A stretch of DNA of 64,000 bases from Elmis aenea (GCA_947652605.1 OX393576.1:58442966-58506965); one strand, 5' to 3'. Positions 38,001 to 49,032 are shown, numbered from the stretch's first letter. Numbers and translations: made by a program. The notes: generated by a model from the letters alone, not told the origin.

Positions 38001-39643
38001 TGTGAAAATACTGGCTTGCCCTGATATGGGTATCGTTAAACAGTACACTGAAAAATAATGACAAATTTTAGTGACTCTTATAAACTTACAAACTAAAATG
38101 TGGTCACAAAGAGTTTGTTAAATTTATGTTATAGTTTTTATTCGTCTCTAAAATCAATTAAACAAGTTTTGCTAGTTCTTTTGTAAACCGATTGACCAGA
38201 CTAAAATTCAATAGTCTAATAAATTTAATTAAACCTTCTGGTTAATGTAAAAACCTAAATATTTTTGTACAAAAATTAAGTATCAACTCATTTAACCCTT
38301 AAATGCATGAATTTTTAAAAATTAGATTTATATAAAATTTTAGGTATATTTTATTGTAGAGAATGTGGGAAAAATAGTTAAAAAAATCATTGACAATTTT
38401 TTAACTGTTTTAATTGAAAAACAAAAATTCTTGCCGAAGAGCAACATTGCGCCAAACAATAACTAAAAATATTGCCGAAGAGCAACATTTGTGCACAACG
38501 ATGAATAAAATGTGTTGTTGATGGGCAACTTTGTACAAAACAATAAATAAAATATGTTATCGAGGAGTAACATTTGTGCAAAACGATAAACAAAGTATGT
38601 TGCCGAAGTGCAACACTGTGCAAAACGGCAACTTTTATTTTAGGTGCAAATTATTTTGTTATAACATAGAGCCGCACCACATTTTTCACAATTTATGGTT
38701 AATCTCATTTTATTTTGTAATTACATGTCACTATAAAATGGTTTTTTATGTAAATAACAAGAAAATTATACAACGCCAAATTTGTAAAAAATGCAAAATG
38801 GTGCTAATTGGCAACACAATTTTTATACTACTGCTATGAACGGAGGTACAATATTGCATTATAATTCGATAAACTTAACTGTTAACTGTTAGAAACTTTT
38901 TTCTATGTTAAAATATTCTTTAATTTAAAAACAAAAATTCTAAATCTTAAAAATTAAAAAAAAACTAAAAACTAGGGTTATGTTTTGATGATAAATTTTC
39001 AAAAACTATCGCCCTTTATGAAATTGTTTCTTAACATAGGAATTACAAGAAGTGTGAATCATCAACAAAAAGTAGATTTGTGACAAAATATTTTTTATGG
39101 TTTTTACATAATATAATAATATATGTTGCTAATCGGCAACACTATGCATTTAAGGGTTAAAATAATTTAAATTTTAAATTTCATTGCTGTTGTAACTTTT
39201 TAATTTTAGCTTAGCATTTTGTCAACTAAATTAAACAGAATTTAGAAATACGTAGTTTATTTACAAAAAAAAAATAAGAACAATAATTATGAAAATTCAA
39301 TATTAAAATATTAAAAAGACATTGGAAATAATAACAATTGTCAAAAAATTATATTTTTAAATTTTGCTGAAAACAGCTTCCATAGTTTTAAAATTGTGAT
39401 TTTAAAGAAAACAATAAATAAAAATTTTTGCTTATACTAAAGCCTAATACTAAATGAACAAAATATATACTAACCTAACTGCAGTGAACTTCCTTCTGGA
39501 AAAATTAGGAACCTTTTTCTCCTCGAAAGAACTTTTTGTGTATTATTAATTTGTGCGATTATATCTGATTCGCGTAATTGTTCAGACACACGTATCAATA
39601 TAATTAAAAAAATTATCCAATGCATATATGTTCCCTCGATCAT
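35050..39643 (-). CDS. DM4/DM12-family secreted protein with long insert (304 aa)
   Basis: Minus-strand exons 39643-39475, 38047-37543, 35638-35531, 35182-35050 total 915 nt in frame (phases 1, 2, 2). Signal or anchor segment MHWIIFLIILIRVS, then LSRRKRFLIFPEGSSLQL, completed across the first intron by VYCLTIPI, a textbook N-terminal block for this family. Exon 2 is 505 nt, against 158-191 nt in the four paralogues. The excess encodes a Lys/Pro/Ser/Tyr/Thr-rich stretch of about 100 residues, seemingly disordered, ending at RRTRRDLFAKIEKFF. Exon 3 has GKACLLKSIC and exon 4 has CTKQYSDC. Intron 1 contains a piggyBac-like MITE with a minisatellite. Intron 2 contains a CAGGGTG element and a foldback fragment. 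The first intron is phase 1 instead of the phase 0 of its paralogues. Confidence 0.9.
35926..36962. repeat. CAGGGTG-ended element without ORF
   Basis: The left end is TACAGGGTGAGTCACC and the right end GGACACCCTGTA, both next to TA, so it looks like one ~1.04-kb element. Internal sequence is AT-rich, with no clear long arms and no ORF. A further ACAGGGTTTTCATAAATAGG at 36227 may be a nested end. It lies in intron 2 of the 35050-39643 gene. Confidence 0.55.
37020..37495. repeat. Two repeat fragments, including a foldback copy
   Basis: 37020-37190 is homologous to 58655-58790 (shared TAAATTCCTATGTTC-like and TATCTTT.TATTG blocks). 37196-37495 matches the right arm of the 41829 foldback: GTCAAAACGCGTTTTGTAAT, a TGTAATCAATATTAATTTTT palindrome, and ATTGCTATGTTGCGTGATCC near the end. 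It abuts exon 2 of the 35050-39643 gene. Confidence 0.6.
38296..39156. mobile_element. piggyBac-like MITE (TTAA target site)
   Basis: The perfect 13-bp terminal inverted repeat CCCTTAAATGCAT / ATGCATTTAAGGG is immediately flanked by TTAA on both sides (38292-38295, 39157-39160), the piggyBac hallmark. Length is 861 bp with no transposase. The interior contains a minisatellite and several TTGCxxA/TTGGCAAC hairpin-like motifs, possibly transposase-binding sites. It lies in intron 1 of the 35050-39643 gene. Confidence 0.8.
38431..38637 (+). repeat. 41-43-bp minisatellite (5 units)
   Basis: Units begin at 38431, 38472, 38515, 38557 and 38600 with TTGCCGAAGAGCAACATT or variants (TTGTTGATGGGCAAC, TTATCGAGGAGTAACATT). 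An (A/C)AAACRATAAAYAAA stretch follows. Each unit starts with a short inverted TTGCC...GGCAA-like motif. It is inside the piggyBac-like MITE. Confidence 0.85.
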
Positions 39644-39649
39644 GTTTTA

Positions 39650-41390
39650 ACGTTATTGTTTAACCGTTTTCGCTCTATATTTCACTTGAAACTGTACGCT
39701 TAGTATTTACTTTTGATTTTTAGCGTATTAATTAGCACTTTCTGAAAACGGTTCTTCTTACTGCAAAGAGCACTTGGTAATACATAAAAGAAATAAATGG
39801 TACAGTTCTGTGAGAAGCTGATTCTAATAATAATAGTAGCGAAACAATAATAAGCAAAAAAACGTTTAGAAAATAATGCCGAATTATTTTGATAACAGAG
39901 TTTGCTAAAGAAAAATATTAAAGTGTGGGTTATAAATAATATTAACACCTTCACGGACAGTTACTATGGCTTCCAAAAATCGCACTTAATTTTTTGAAAT
40001 CATTTACTCATTTTACACTCAAAATACATATACAATAAAAAAATAACTACCATCCCATTTTCTGATTTAAAAAATGATCGCTGTATATGCAGTCATGTCC
40101 CAGTACATCAATTTGGCTGCATAACAGTTGTGTCCCATATCATTACATTATTATCTGTGGTCAGCAGAAAAAAGCACTTAAGTCAAAAATTGCAATTTTT
40201 CAGGAGCAACGTCTTTTTATTTTACTGATTATCATGTGCGTTTAAATTTTACTTGTATGGTATATTTTACTTAAAATTAAGTATCTATTAAATTATCACA
40301 ATATATCAACATGATGAATTTTTTTAATAAACGGTAAATACTTGACTTAAGCAAATTTGGTATGAAATAAAAATGACTTGAGTAGTTTTTCACAAATGTA
40401 AACAAATGGACATATCCAGTTTAACTCGTTTATTCTTAAAAATATATTTTTTGTGTAGAATTTTAAAAAATTAATGGAGATAAACATAAATACTCATTTT
40501 TAAACATAACTTTTATTCTCTTTTGATTACACAAAATTTCATTGCAAAAAAAATATTATTAATAAAAATACTTGAAATACAACTAAAATTGTAAACAGGA
40601 AACACAAGTGTCGAAATTGCAAATTACCAGTATAAGAACATAACAATATGAATGGTATAAGGTTAATAATAAAAAAATTGCACTTTTTGACTTTAGTGCT
40701 TTTTTCCGCCGACCAAAGATTTGAAAAAAATGATTAATTCGTAATAATAATGGCAAAAATTCGTACCTAATTAGACATAAAAAAGTAAGCAGACAATAAT
40801 TTTACACAAAAAAAAACTTATTCTTTATAAACAAAAAATATATCAAACATCTTCGTATATTTGCAATAAACGCTTATTCTTTTGGATATATACGAGTATA
40901 TGCCTAAATAAATACATACTTATTTTATATTTAAATATGAATAAAGTTAATACAATGAACTGTACCTACTTGCAAAAGACACCAATAAGCGTACCTCCTC
41001 CTTCAACGCATTTAAATTTTTAACACACAGACGCGTCTGCAAATGCAGTCGTGGCACTATGAGTAGAGTTTTTATTTTGAATAAAGGGGTTGTTTACAAA
41101 TGCTGTTAAAACTATATATGGACAGTGCCCCATGTTTGCATGGAATATTCAGCCACAGTCAGTGTACAGGGTGGCCAATTTTCGATGCTTGAAAATATTA
41201 TTGTTTAATTTGGCCCGCTATCAAAAAAAGGTTGCTGACCCCTGATCTAATGTATAAATCTTAATTTTCCTCTCGACCAAATAAGGTCAGTTTGCCGCAT
41301 GTTTTTATAATAGTTTAAGCCTTTAATATAAAATGTTTAAATTGCCCTTTATTTATTATTAAATGGACTATTAACCTAACTAAATAATTG
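39650..41390. repeat. Intergenic repeats; weak foldback and hAT/CAGGGTG ends
   Basis: No gene is seen. 40150-40250 and 40600-40710 form a diverged inverted pair (TGGTCAGCAGAAAAAAGCAC versus TGGTCGGCGGAAAAAAGCAC on the other strand). At 41165 there is another ACAGGGTGG. At 41232-41252 AAAGGTTGCTGACCCCTG looks like a hAT right end without a matching left end. Confidence 0.45.
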
Positions 41391-41393
41391 ATT

Positions 41394-41507
41394 GTTACAA
41401 TCTTCGTTCCCGGGTTTGTCGTTTGATAAAGACCAACACAGGATGGTTGAAACGTCACACAAATCAAGAAGACGCGGTTCCAAACCCGGGAACGAAGATT
41501 GTAACAT
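41394..41507 (+). mobile_element. Penelope-like remnant with 26-bp palindrome
   Basis: TTACAATCTTCGTTCCCGGG at ~41395 is repeated inverted at ~41488-41507 (CCCGGGAACGAAGATTGTAA). Between them lies GGTTGAAACGTCACAC, again the GAAACGT motif. The sequence resumes after 43510 (GCCGCGAAAGCCTGAAGAATA), so the hAT element 41515-43502 inserted into it. Confidence 0.5.
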
Positions 41508-41828
41508 GGACGATCAGGCCCGGACTGGCCATCTGGCAGTTCGGGCAAATGCCCGAAGGGCCGGTGCCCGAATGGGCCGGTTTGGGCCGGTCTAAGCTAC
41601 GGGCTCAATAAGTTCGGCGCTGAAGTAAAAGGAGCGCAAAAATTATGATAAAAGGTGGCATTATAACATTTGCCCGTATAATACGGGCCGTATTCAATCT
41701 TAACGTTTTTCAGGGGCTCCACAATACGCAATAGCGACGTATGTTTGATCGCGCCACTCGTGCTTCAGAAATAGTCCCGATATTATCCGAAACCTGACGC
41801 ATAGCTATAGATGGCGTGTGCATGTGTA

Positions 41829-42498
41829 TACAGGGTGTAGACTCGGATCACGCAACATAGCAATTTCAATGGTAAAATTTTAAAAGTCGTATTCTTGCTC
41901 CCCTAATTATTTTAGAAAAAAAGTGCAAATACGTTTTTTGTAGAGAAAAAAATTCTGTATCCATAAATGTAATCAATATTACTTTTTCGTTTTCCAATAA
42001 CTAAAAATTAAGCAATTAAAAAACGCGTTTTGACAAAAATCTGTAGTGCCTTGGAATTATGCTATGACAAATGCTCAGCCTAATGTCACTTATACTGCCA
42101 CTTTGACGCGAAATTCATTCTTAAATCCTTTATATTTTATCAAACATTTATTTTACACAGTTAAGTTATGTTTTCATTCCAAGATATAATAAAAATGATT
42201 ATTATGAATAAACTTCACGTCAAAGTGACAGTATAAGTGACATTAGGCGGGGCAGTTGTCATAGCATAATTCCAAGGCACTACAGATTTTTGTCAAAACG
42301 CGTTTTTTAATTGCTTAATTTTTAGTTATTGGAAAACGAAAAAGTAATATTGATTACATTTATGGATACAGAATTTTTTTCTCTACAAAAAACGTATTTG
42401 CACTTTTTTTCTAAAATAATTAGGGGAGCAAGAATACGACTTTTAAAATTTTACCATTGAAATTGCTATGTTGCGTGATCCGAGTCTACACGCTGTAT
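41829..42498. mobile_element. Foldback element, CAGGGTGTAGACTCGG termini
   Basis: Left arm 41829-~42118 and right arm ~42215-42498 are near-identical inverted copies with a ~100-bp loop. Landmarks such as GATCACGCAACATAGCAATT, CAAAACGCGTTTT and CACTTATACTG.CACTTTGACG occur on both arms. It is flanked by TA and nested in the 41515-43502 element. A partial second copy lies at 37196-37495. Confidence 0.92.
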
Positions 42499-42609
42499 AG
42501 TAGTTTTATAATCTACTTTTTACTTTTATAAAACACATTGTTTATTAAACAGATTCATAATAAATATATTGATGCGAGTTTATTAAGTCTGCGTAAGTGG
42601 TTACCATAT

Positions 42610-43280
42610 AAAGCTTTTAGTGGGCCATAGAAGTTGATGCATGGTCTAAAACTAATTTTAAGATGGAAAAATATCATTAAAAATTTATGACACTAGATTT
42701 TAGCGATTTTAGAAATATTCGCAAGGGTAAAGTGCCCGTATTTTAGGTTTTCAAGAAAGTTTTTTTGAAAGTTTTTTAAAATTCTTAAAATACTAGCACT
42801 TTACTCTTGCAAATATTTCTAAAATCGCTAAAATCTAGTGCCATGAATTTTTATTGAATTTTTTTGAAACTTAAAATTAGTTTTAGACCATGCACCAACT
42901 TTTCCTAGGGATACATTTTTTTGAGAAACCTACAATAAAAATCTTTTCCATTTGTTGCAAACTTTTTGAATGTTAAAATTACTTCAAAAATAAAAATTGC
43001 AATTTTAACGTCAAATTTTACATTTTGGTTTTATTATTAATTCTAAATAATCTTTTCCCATGAGGTTTTTTTTGTATAGGTAAGTTGTTTTCAATAAGGG
43101 CACATTACTCTTATGAATATTTCTGAAATCGCTAAAATCTAGTGCTGTATGAATTTTAAAAGAAAATGTATCTTAAAATTAGTTTGAGGTAATGCACCAA
43201 CTTTTATCAAGAACTAAAAATTTACAATAAAACTCATGATAAAAAATTATTCCATTTGTTGCATACTTTTTGAATGACGC
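42610..43280. repeat. Three-arm inverted/direct repeat cluster
   Basis: A block around TAGCGATTTTAGAAATATTC occurs at ~42697 (plus), inverted at ~42806-42840, and again at ~43110-43145 in the same orientation as the second. Each is accompanied by CTAAAACTAATTTTAAGA-like flanks and a 'latgcaccaactttt' side block. This suggests a foldback plus an extra arm copy. No ORF. Confidence 0.7.
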
Positions 43281-43889
43281 TGTATAAAGAATATATGTAA
43301 CGTGAAAAATTAATAAATTAGTTGTGAAAAATAATAGTCAAGTTTCTTTTAAAAAAATCAAAAACATCAAAAGTTCTTAATTTTTAAATTTAAATCAATT
43401 GATTATTGATTTTTTAAATAAAAATTAAATTTTGACCAACCCTGGCTGTGGGCCTCTATAATCTGAATGCCCGGGCCGATTTTTGTTCCCAGTCCGTCAC
43501 TGTGGACGATAGCCGCGAAAGCCTGAAGAATAAAATAAATAATTGATTGTCAATTTATACAGCTTTAATTTTGTGCTGTTGTTACGTCAAGCCAGAAAAT
43601 CAATTTTAGTTCATCAGTTTTTAAGCTTAGGAGTAATTTCGTGGACTTCAATAAACAATATACTCGTATAATAAATTGATTGACAGAAACTTGACTAATT
43701 CGATATGGATTACAGTATTGCATGACTTGGCTTTATCTCTGCATTATACTAATGTAATAACTTTACGTTCATAAATATAAATAGTAAAATGTAAGTTTTG
43801 ATTTGGTTACAATTTAATAACCATAAGCATAATAGGCATAAGCAAAAAGTAGGCAGTTCTGATTGTAGACATACACAGTTGAATTAAAT

Positions 43890-46800
43890 ATGGTTAAAGA
43901 AAACAAAGCTGCTTTTAATTGCTTATCTTGCTTACTTAAGCCAATAATAGTTGTGGGTCTACCTCTAGCACATTCACCTGTGCTGTTAAAATGCACCCAT
44001 AGTAAAAGAACTCGTTGTTCTTCGAGAATTCCCAAGCATTTTTTATTAGTCGCATTCGCAAATTTTGTTTTTATTGGTATTGGATTAATACGATGTTTTT
44101 TGAAAGTTATGCAGCTGACCAAGTCGGATACAGCTGTGATTATAATTCAGTCGATTACAAACGTTGCACATAAATTTAAAATAGTTGTGTACATTCTCAT
44201 TCCGTCCCTTCGGAGAGTGGTTTTTAAACGATCACACGACAGCTTCATTGCGATACTAACTGCTCATTATGTTCCTGGCACTAGACCCCTTCTTCCTGAA
44301 AGTTATGTTAAGACCATAAGGATTCGTAGTTGGTTCATATCAGTTTTAATCCTAAGCATTTTATTTATTTATTCATTCTTTTTGTTAGTTACGTCAAAAC
44401 CTATTTCGGGCTGGGAATACTTCGATGAAATTGTAACTGTTTGGTGTCTATATCATGATCTCGCTTTGACTTGTAGGTTCTTAATAGATCCCTCTAACTA
44501 TTTAACAATTACTAAACAGTGTCATATTAAACTTCAAGAACAATTGGAACGCAAATTAAAGCACCCCCTAATGGGCAAATTTTATCTGCTTAATAAACAA
44601 CTATCGAAAGCACTAAGAACTCATGCCGCTATTTACCACGATTATCGGTCGGCCCTTTCTTGTATAAACCCTTTTACGATAATATGGTTTTTACTAAATA
44701 TGGTAATGATGGTAATGAATATTTTTATTATGATAAAAGCCGGCATGGATGGAACTCTGGACATATTCAATGCAAGTTACATAAATCATCAAGTGCAATT
44801 GTTTTGCCCCATGGTAACACTTTCTTTAGGTTTACCGCTTGCCGATATTGTACATAATGCAGTAAGTATTATTAGACGAAACTTTAGTTTAGAAGTAAAC
44901 ACAAAAGTATGGAAACAGACCAACACCTAAAACATCATTAAAGATAACAGGTGCGGCAAGTGTCAGCTACCATTTTGATTTGACGCTATGTTGTTCTTTC
45001 CACATTTATGTCGATTTGGTTTTGAGAGTTGTGTGGAGGTTACTCATAAATTTTAATATGGACATATACAGGGTGTCTCAAAAAAATGTACTCACACTTT
45101 AACTGTCGCTAACAGGCTGCCTTTTTTGAATTGCAGGTGTAATTAATTAATCACAGCATGGCAGGAAATCAACTTAGCTTGGAAGAGAGGAAGTTTGTCC
45201 TGAAATGTTATTGGAAGACCGAAAACGCCATTGAAGTGCAAAAGCGATTCAGAAGGGAATTCGCAAAACCGGGCATCATAGGACCATTTTTTTTAACGGA
45301 ACTGTCACTGGTGAAAGTTACCTCAACTTGCTTCAGGAGTTTGTCGGTCCACAAATTTCAGAGATGTTTGGTGATGACGACGAGATTTACTTTCAGCAAG
45401 ATGGAGCACCTCCCCACTACCATCGCGATGTACGTGCTCACCTCAATGCAGCTTATCCAGACACATGGATTAGACGAAGGGGTACCATTGAATAGCCTGC
45501 GCGTTCCCCAGACCTCACGCCCATAGACTTCTTTTTGTGGGGATATCTCAAAGACAAAGCTTATCGCACCAAACCAAGAACAATTGATGCATTGAAATTG
45601 GAAATTGAAAGACAATGTCGCGATATTCCTAATAATTTGTTTCGTGACGTTTGCAAATCCCTTGGTGCGCGTTATCAGCGTTGTCTGGATAACAATGGTC
45701 ATCAATTTGAACATTTGCAAACATGATTCTTCAATTACGTTTGTCTTCTGTATTCGAAGCCATTCCATTTCACTCTATGTTCATAAATAATGTTTTTCTC
45801 GTCATTCGAAGTGTGAGTACATTTGTTTGAGACACCCTGTATACACCAAGAAAACGCAGCCATTTTAAATTGGTCATGTAAAATTGTCATTTCATCAAAA
45901 ACCGATAATAAGCGATGAGGCTCATTTCCATTTTAATTGTCATTTTAACAAGCAAAATAGCGGTTTCTGGACAAGGAAAAATCTTCGTCGCCATCAAACA
46001 TTACCATTACATCCAGTTAAATTGAGCGTTTGATGTGACGTTCATGCCCAGAACATCATTGGTCTCAATTTTTTTGAAAACCAAAAAGGTTAATTAATTA
46101 TTGTAACTAGTGAGAACTATCGAGAAATTATTCAGAACTTTTTGGCTGAAAAATTAGAAGAACAAGGACTGGCAAATATGTGGTTCCAACAAGATGGTGC
46201 CACGCTACACACATCCCAAAGAACAATACGAATTTTAAAAGACATGTTTCCTTGTCCTTTACTTTACGTTTTGGTCATTTCAAGTGTCTACCAAGATCTC
46301 CTGATTTGATTGAACCAGGTTCTTTTGTGGAGGTATGTGAAGAAAAAAGTGTATGTGAACAAGCTGGAAACAGTCCAACAAGTTAAGGACAACATTCGCA
46401 ATGAAATCGAAGCAATATCGCCAAAAATGCTAAACGATGTTATAAAAACTGGGGTAAAAAGAGCTGAACATTGCATAACTGCTCGTGGGTCGTAGTTATC
46501 CAACATTATTTCCAAAAGAATAAAATAAAATTTTCAACTTGAAACAAATATAACTAAACAAAAAAAAACTAAATCTTTTGTTTGAACATAGTCTTGTAGA
46601 AAATTCGATTGTCTTAAACATTGTTTTATACCTTAAACTGATATTTTTTTAGATATCGCGATTTTATTGTAAATTATTAGAGCAACGTAATATTTTAGAG
46701 TAGGCTCTGTAGGTAGACGGCGGTAATTTTGAAACAGTTGAAAGATAAAAACAAGAAAGTTATCATTTTATTTTTTCCTTACGAATTTCCTACATTTTTT

Positions 46801-48639
46801 GTAACGAAGATGTAATGTTACCAATCGTACGTTTCAACGAGGTTTCTTACCAGGGCCACAACATTTTTCTTACAATTGATTTTATTCGTTTACAAAGTTT
46901 TAAAAACCGATTAATAATGCATTGAGTACCCGAAAAAAACGCTAATTAAAAAAATCACTGATCAGTCTTATCTTTAAATTTAAAAAAAATATTAAGGGTT
47001 AAAACCGTACTGTAGAAACGCGAAAAATTGTTTATATGATTTAGTAATTCTCCCATCACACTGGTCCAATAAATAAATCCATTATTTTAAAAAACCTCGA
47101 TTTAAACGTAAAAATGGTAAAATTAAATCTTCTGGATTAAAAAAATTTCAAAAATTTGTAAGGAAAAGATAAAATAATAACTTTCTTGTTTTTATCTTTC
47201 AATTGTTCCAAAACTACCGCCATCTACCCTCATAGCACGCTCTAATAATTTATAATAAAATCGCGATATCTCGGAAAATATCAGTTTTAGGTATAAAACA
47301 TGTTTAATGATTTTGAAAGACAATCAAATGTTCAACAAGATTATGTAAAAACATGTAGTGTTCCATTTAACATTTCAAAGTTTGAGTCCGTTTCCGGTTG
47401 AACCGGAAGTCGTATTGCAATCTTAATATTTACATCGAATCCTAAAACTATGATAACGCATGGATACCAAATTTCATTGTTATATCTGCAATAGTATTCT
47501 AGATATTTGTCTGTTTCCAAACTTTTGCGCATCACTATATTTAATAAGTATCCAATTTTAGTTAAAATCGCTTAAATGTGAAGAATCTCTTTTGCAGTAA
47601 AACTAGGCCTATATTGAGACTTCTGTCTCTCTGCAGTTTACTTTTCAATTAAAACTACTGATGAAAAGACGGGAGTTTCGAAACACGTCTAATTTTTTTT
47701 CAAAGAGATTTTTTATAGATAATAGGTAATTTTTATCTACACTCATATGTATGTAGTGTTGGTTGCCAGGTTGGAAGTGCGTTAAAGGTTTCTTCTTGAT
47801 GGCCGACGTTTCGTCCTCCTTTATTGGTGATATCGTTTAATGATAAGACAGCAACTGGGGAATTGTCTGTGTTTAGACTATTTATGATAGGCTGTGGTCG
47901 ATAAAGTGTGCGGGTACTGGATCGTATAGTCTAGCGGTTATTAATGTGAACACAATATAACAACCATTTAAAAAAAAGAAGTAATATCAAGAACATCACG
48001 ATACTATCCCCGCAAGATTGGGGAAGCTATAGAAATAATAAAATATCCTAAGAAAATCAATGGAGACAATGGCTATTTCCTCCACAATTCTTGGAAAATG
48101 CTAATAATCGCTAAACTACACACTCCAGTGACCGTTATACATTATCGACCACAGCCTATTATAAATAATACGGAGACAGGCAATCCGCCAGTTGCTGTAA
48201 AGCGTATAACGAACAACCTGAAGATGTTCCAAAATAAAGAGATACGAAACGTGGTCCATCAAAAAGAAACCTTCAACGCGGTTCCAACACGAAAACCAAC
48301 ACCACAAATTGGACATAGGCCGCAGAAGCCTTCAACAAGTATAGATACGTTAATATACACAAAAAATTATTCTTCTAAATAATTTAAACATTGATCAAAC
48401 ACGCTGTGATTTCAGAATAATGACTTATTGTCTTTCTTATACCGTTATCCAATTAGTAAATTAAGGAAATCCGAAGCAGATAAGGTACAATTGTTTTCGT
48501 AAGTAAACTGTCTATAATAACAATAACTAAGGTATTAATTTTTTTGTAGGTGGAAATGTTAATACAAGCATTAATTTTGCAAAAAACAGATTTTAATCTC
48601 TCGGATATAGTTACCATCAGAATGCACGTAACAGCACCG
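43890..48639 (+). CDS. Gustatory receptor (7TM chemoreceptor), partial model
   Basis: Insect chemoreceptor of the gustatory receptor superfamily, a ligand-gated channel type protein in sensory neuron membranes. The main exon 43890-44861 encodes 324 residues with about six hydrophobic spans, among them WFISVLILSILFIYSFFLLV and FTIIWFLLNMVMMVMNIFIM. ATG 43890 is the first after an in-frame TAG. It ends at a strong phase-0 donor (GCA then gtaagt); reading on to a stop at 44930 would leave out TM7. A second phase-0 exon is likely at 48550-48639 (VEMLIQALILQKTDFNLSDI...), resembling the C-terminal segment before the TYxxxxxQF signature. An exon between these two and the last exon with TYxxxxxQF were not found. 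The intervening intron is filled with mariner, foldback and Penelope-like debris. It may be a pseudogene or simply have a distant last exon. Confidence 0.72.
45069..45839 (+). mobile_element. DD41D-type mariner element, internally deleted
   Basis: The 29-bp inverted ends beginning CAGGGTGTCTCAAA match at 28 of 29 positions and are flanked by TA. The transposase N-terminus is MAGNQLSLEERKFVLKCYWK (HTH). A deletion and a frameshift in a T run follow, then YFQQDGAPPH (second Asp), and SPDLTPIDFFLWG with 41 residues between the two catalytic Asp, then RYQRCLDNNGHQFEHLQT and stop. An in-frame TAG lies between the catalytic blocks. The spacing is that of DD41D (rosa-type) mariners. It is nested in the gustatory receptor intron. 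Inactive. Confidence 0.88.
45990..46500 (+). pseudogene. Mariner-type transposase remnant
   Basis: The frame-shifted reading AEKLEEQGLANMWFQQDGAT (second catalytic Asp) is followed by LHTSQRTIRILKDMFP, a decayed PDL block, and WRYVKKKVYVNKLETVQQVK...KRAEHCITARGS. It resembles the C-terminal half of the neighbouring mariner family but is a separate, older copy. No termini are recognised. Confidence 0.75.
46560..47360. mobile_element. Foldback element (arms ~200 bp)
   Basis: The arms ~46570-46800 and ~47150-47350 are inverted copies: GATATCGCGATTTTATT, AAATTATTAGAGC, GAAAGATAAAAACAAGAAAG occur on both. The spacer is ~350 bp and no ORF is found. It is inside the gustatory receptor intron. Confidence 0.85.
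47640..48370 (+). mobile_element. Penelope-like element remnant with inverted 3' copy
   Basis: The plus-strand reading PRKIGEAIEIIKYPKKINGD NGYFLHNSW (48005-48095, given in two pieces) is the typical C-terminal motif of Penelope-like polyproteins after the GIY-YIG domain. The downstream tail 48144-48301 (TCGACCACAGCCTATTATAA ... GAAACGT ... AACCTTCAACGC) is repeated inverted at 47904-47761. A further CTACTGATGA...GAAACACGTCT module is at 47655-47695. The partly inverted arrangement fits Penelope-like biology. Degenerate. Confidence 0.7.
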
Positions 48640-49032
48640 GTAAGTTTAGTATAAATTATTTTTAAAATCTTAAAATACTGCAAAATGAACTTAGATAATT
48701 TTCGTTTTACAAAATACTTTTTAATTATTTATAAACGTTAAATAACCAATAAATACATGAATTATTCAAGTAATCCGGTAACTTAATACAAAAAGATTTA
48801 ATTAAAAACCACTCGTTTTTTGTGAAGAAGAAGATTCTTCACCAATTTGAGAATCTCTTTTCTCTTATTTTGGTAAGTGGCTTTCTTATTTGAAAAATAA
48901 TTTTGTTTTATAAGAAACAGTTGAATGTGATATGTTGAAAAACGGACACACCAAAAAATTGTATGCCTAAATATATTCCATGCAGAAATAGTTTTTATAG
49001 TGGAACAATTAAAGAATTTTAAAATATTTATA

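Larger units (their letters stand above)
41515..43502. mobile_element. Non-autonomous hAT-like element with perfect 8-bp TSD
   Basis: It starts CAGGCCCGGACTGG and ends CCCAGTCCGTCACTG (inverted, imperfect ends with GGACTGG conserved). The exact 8-bp direct repeat TGGACGAT flanks it (41507-41514, 43503-43510). The 1988-bp interior has no transposase but carries GC-rich subterminal sequence and two nested foldback structures (41829-42498 and 42610-43280). Confidence 0.85.

Noticed and set aside
38531..38839. 102-codon plus-strand ORF
   Set aside because: Lies over the minisatellite of the piggyBac-like MITE; the repeated residues come from the repeat units.
44862..44930. Direct extension of the gustatory receptor to the stop at 44930
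   Set aside because: A perfect phase-0 GTAAGT donor sits at 44862, and the extension lacks a seventh membrane span.
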